Below the pieces are notes generated by a model that saw only the letters and a list, made by a program, of their open reading frames with translations, had not been told where the DNA came from and made no database searches. This document shows positions 62,672 to 64,000 of a stretch of DNA of 64,000 nucleotides, in pieces; the first letter of the stretch is position 1; each line of letters starts with the position of its first letter. The position numbers were made by a program, and so were the translations under genes. This DNA comes from Dicaeum eximium (taxonomy: Eukaryota > Chordata > Aves > Passeriformes > Dicaeidae), in assembly GCA_013396995.1 (NCBI GenBank), contig VWZP01005682.1, positions 62,001 to 126,000 of the forward strand, in the 5' to 3' direction.

Positions 62672-63165
62672 GGAAAAGCAATCTCTATCACTTCAAATTA
62701 TGCTCATTTACAAAACATATACAGAGAACATGCTCTACTACAAATTTCTGTGTCTTGTTATAAGCAAGGAGGCATCAAAATCCATAGTAACAGCATTTAT
62801 AAGAGAAAGATCAATATGGCATCTGGTATTTCAAAGGCAGAAAATGATTCTATTAAATGTCTACTGGTAGAAAATGCACTAACAAAATATCTAAAACCCA
62901 TGGTGGGTTTTAGCCTCTCACACTGTGTCACTGGATAAATCATAGGGAAACTGTCAAAAAATTCTTTGTAAAACATGCACTAAGACCTGCTTTACTTGCT
63001 TCAGATTGAAACAACAGCTGTCCAAGAGAACATTGTGGCTCAAGACATCACTGACATCCTCCAATGTGCATCTTATCAGAGCACCTCTGTTGTTACTGGG
63101 ATGTAGGGGTAAAGCTTAAGATTTGGGGTGTTTTGCCTTAGGTGCCACTTTTCTAATATTGTCTC

Positions 63166-63187
63166 TGTGTGTGTGTGTGTGTATGTG
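63166..63187. repeat. (TG)n microsatellite
   Basis: Eight and a half TG units followed by ATGTG. Confidence 0.9.
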
Positions 63188-64000
63188 TAACTAATTCAGT
63201 TGTGCTGCTGGAAAAACAATAAAAATAGTGACAGAGAGTGAAACACTCTGATTTTGATTCCCATTTTAGATACATAAAAGCAAAACCTAAGAAAGGGGGT
63301 GAGACCAAAGGTCTGTCCACTCCAGCAGAGTATCCTGTTTTTACAGAATTTACATTAAGGGATCTCTGAGCACAGTTTTTGCTCCTGGGACTGTTGACAA
63401 TCTCTTGTTCTGGTGTTTCAATTTAAAAAAAAACTCCACAAAGTATGACCGCAAGTGGATGGTTATGGAATCATAAGAACAGGACAAACATATGTTAAAC
63501 TTGCTAATAATCTCTCTGCCTTTTATAATTTTAGTCAGGACCTTATTTCCCTGAATGTGGGCTTCAAATACTTTGCAATGCTCAGTGTATTTATTTTCAT
63601 GAGCTTCAGTCATCCCTTGTAAATTTTTAGAATTTACCACGTCCTTTGGTGAGGACTTTCACAAGTGACCCACCTGTCACGGGAAGAAGGGAACGAGACA
63701 GCCCTGGCCAGTGGGAGGTGACAGTGTCAGCCCACAGGCTGTCAGCATTGTCATGTGCTCTGTTGTGGACTCATGGATCTACAGAGCCAGATAGTTCTGA
63801 AGTGTGATGACAAAGTAAATATTGATGGATATTTGCAGAGGGCAGTCCCTCAGCACGAGACACTTCAGAGGAGAAAGCACGAAAGAGGCTGCTTAGGTGG
63901 CGTGTAGGAAGGACCACCCTAATGGGTTTCCTGGAGGGAGATGGTACTCATGGCAGGCTTTCCTAGAATGTGGGGTTCTGTGAACATAGTACTGAAGAAG

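Larger units (their letters stand above)
62567..64000. other. unique non-coding DNA
   Basis: No gene is recognised. The stretch includes A14 (62658-62671) and a (TG) array, listed separately. The minus-strand frame at 63350-63640 has no recognised family. Confidence 0.5.

Noticed and set aside
1..64000. tRNA genes, tRNA-derived bird SINEs, CRISPR arrays and retroviral LTRs or pol genes
   Set aside because: No box A/box B pair or GGTTCGA-type arm, no regularly spaced repeats, and no retroviral motif was seen in any frame.

Overview
The window reads as vertebrate, and most likely songbird, nuclear DNA. It carries 5'-truncated CR1 LINE copies with the typical CR1 tail (runs like ATTCTATGATTCTATGA or the reverse complement), two weak MIR-like relics, and long stretches of single-copy, CpG-poor, moderately AT-rich DNA. 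Alu, L1, plant or bacterial signals are absent. The CR1 fragment at 36280 resembles a tail common in passerine genomes. I recognise no known protein-coding gene, rRNA or tRNA. The open frames are mostly short, overlap on both strands and look like chance. The window therefore looks like a gene desert or the inside of a very large intron.

Layout. 1-15.3 kb: a degenerate CR1 copy with a broken reverse-transcriptase region (632-1600), two short CR1 tails (4692, 15199), a MIR relic (12335), small simple repeats and unique DNA. 15.3-33 kb: unique DNA with A-rich runs, one ambiguous base (22434), a possible minus-strand exon encoding a membrane segment (20994-21339), a cluster of perfect palindromes (24187-24271) and a knot of overlapping hairpins (29576-29643). 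33-46.5 kb: AT-rich blocks that look like conserved non-coding elements, a hairpin at 34155, a CR1 tail (36280), and the most striking item, an 80-nt microRNA-precursor-like hairpin at 44305-44384. An old palindromic repeat lies at 45741. 46.5-64 kb: a GC-richer, stop-poor patch (46.5-48.6 kb), two pentanucleotide microsatellites 200 bp apart (49757, 50049), a compound tetra/dinucleotide array (53986), more AT-rich DNA, a poly(A) with an upstream AATAAA (60039-60084), and strong hairpins at 60471-60545 and 62442-62566.

No set of genes working together can be described. Any function here is probably regulatory or small-RNA: candidate enhancers in the AT-rich blocks and several RNA-foldable inverted repeats. 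Calls of conservation, exon or microRNA status are inferences from one sequence and need alignment or RNA data.
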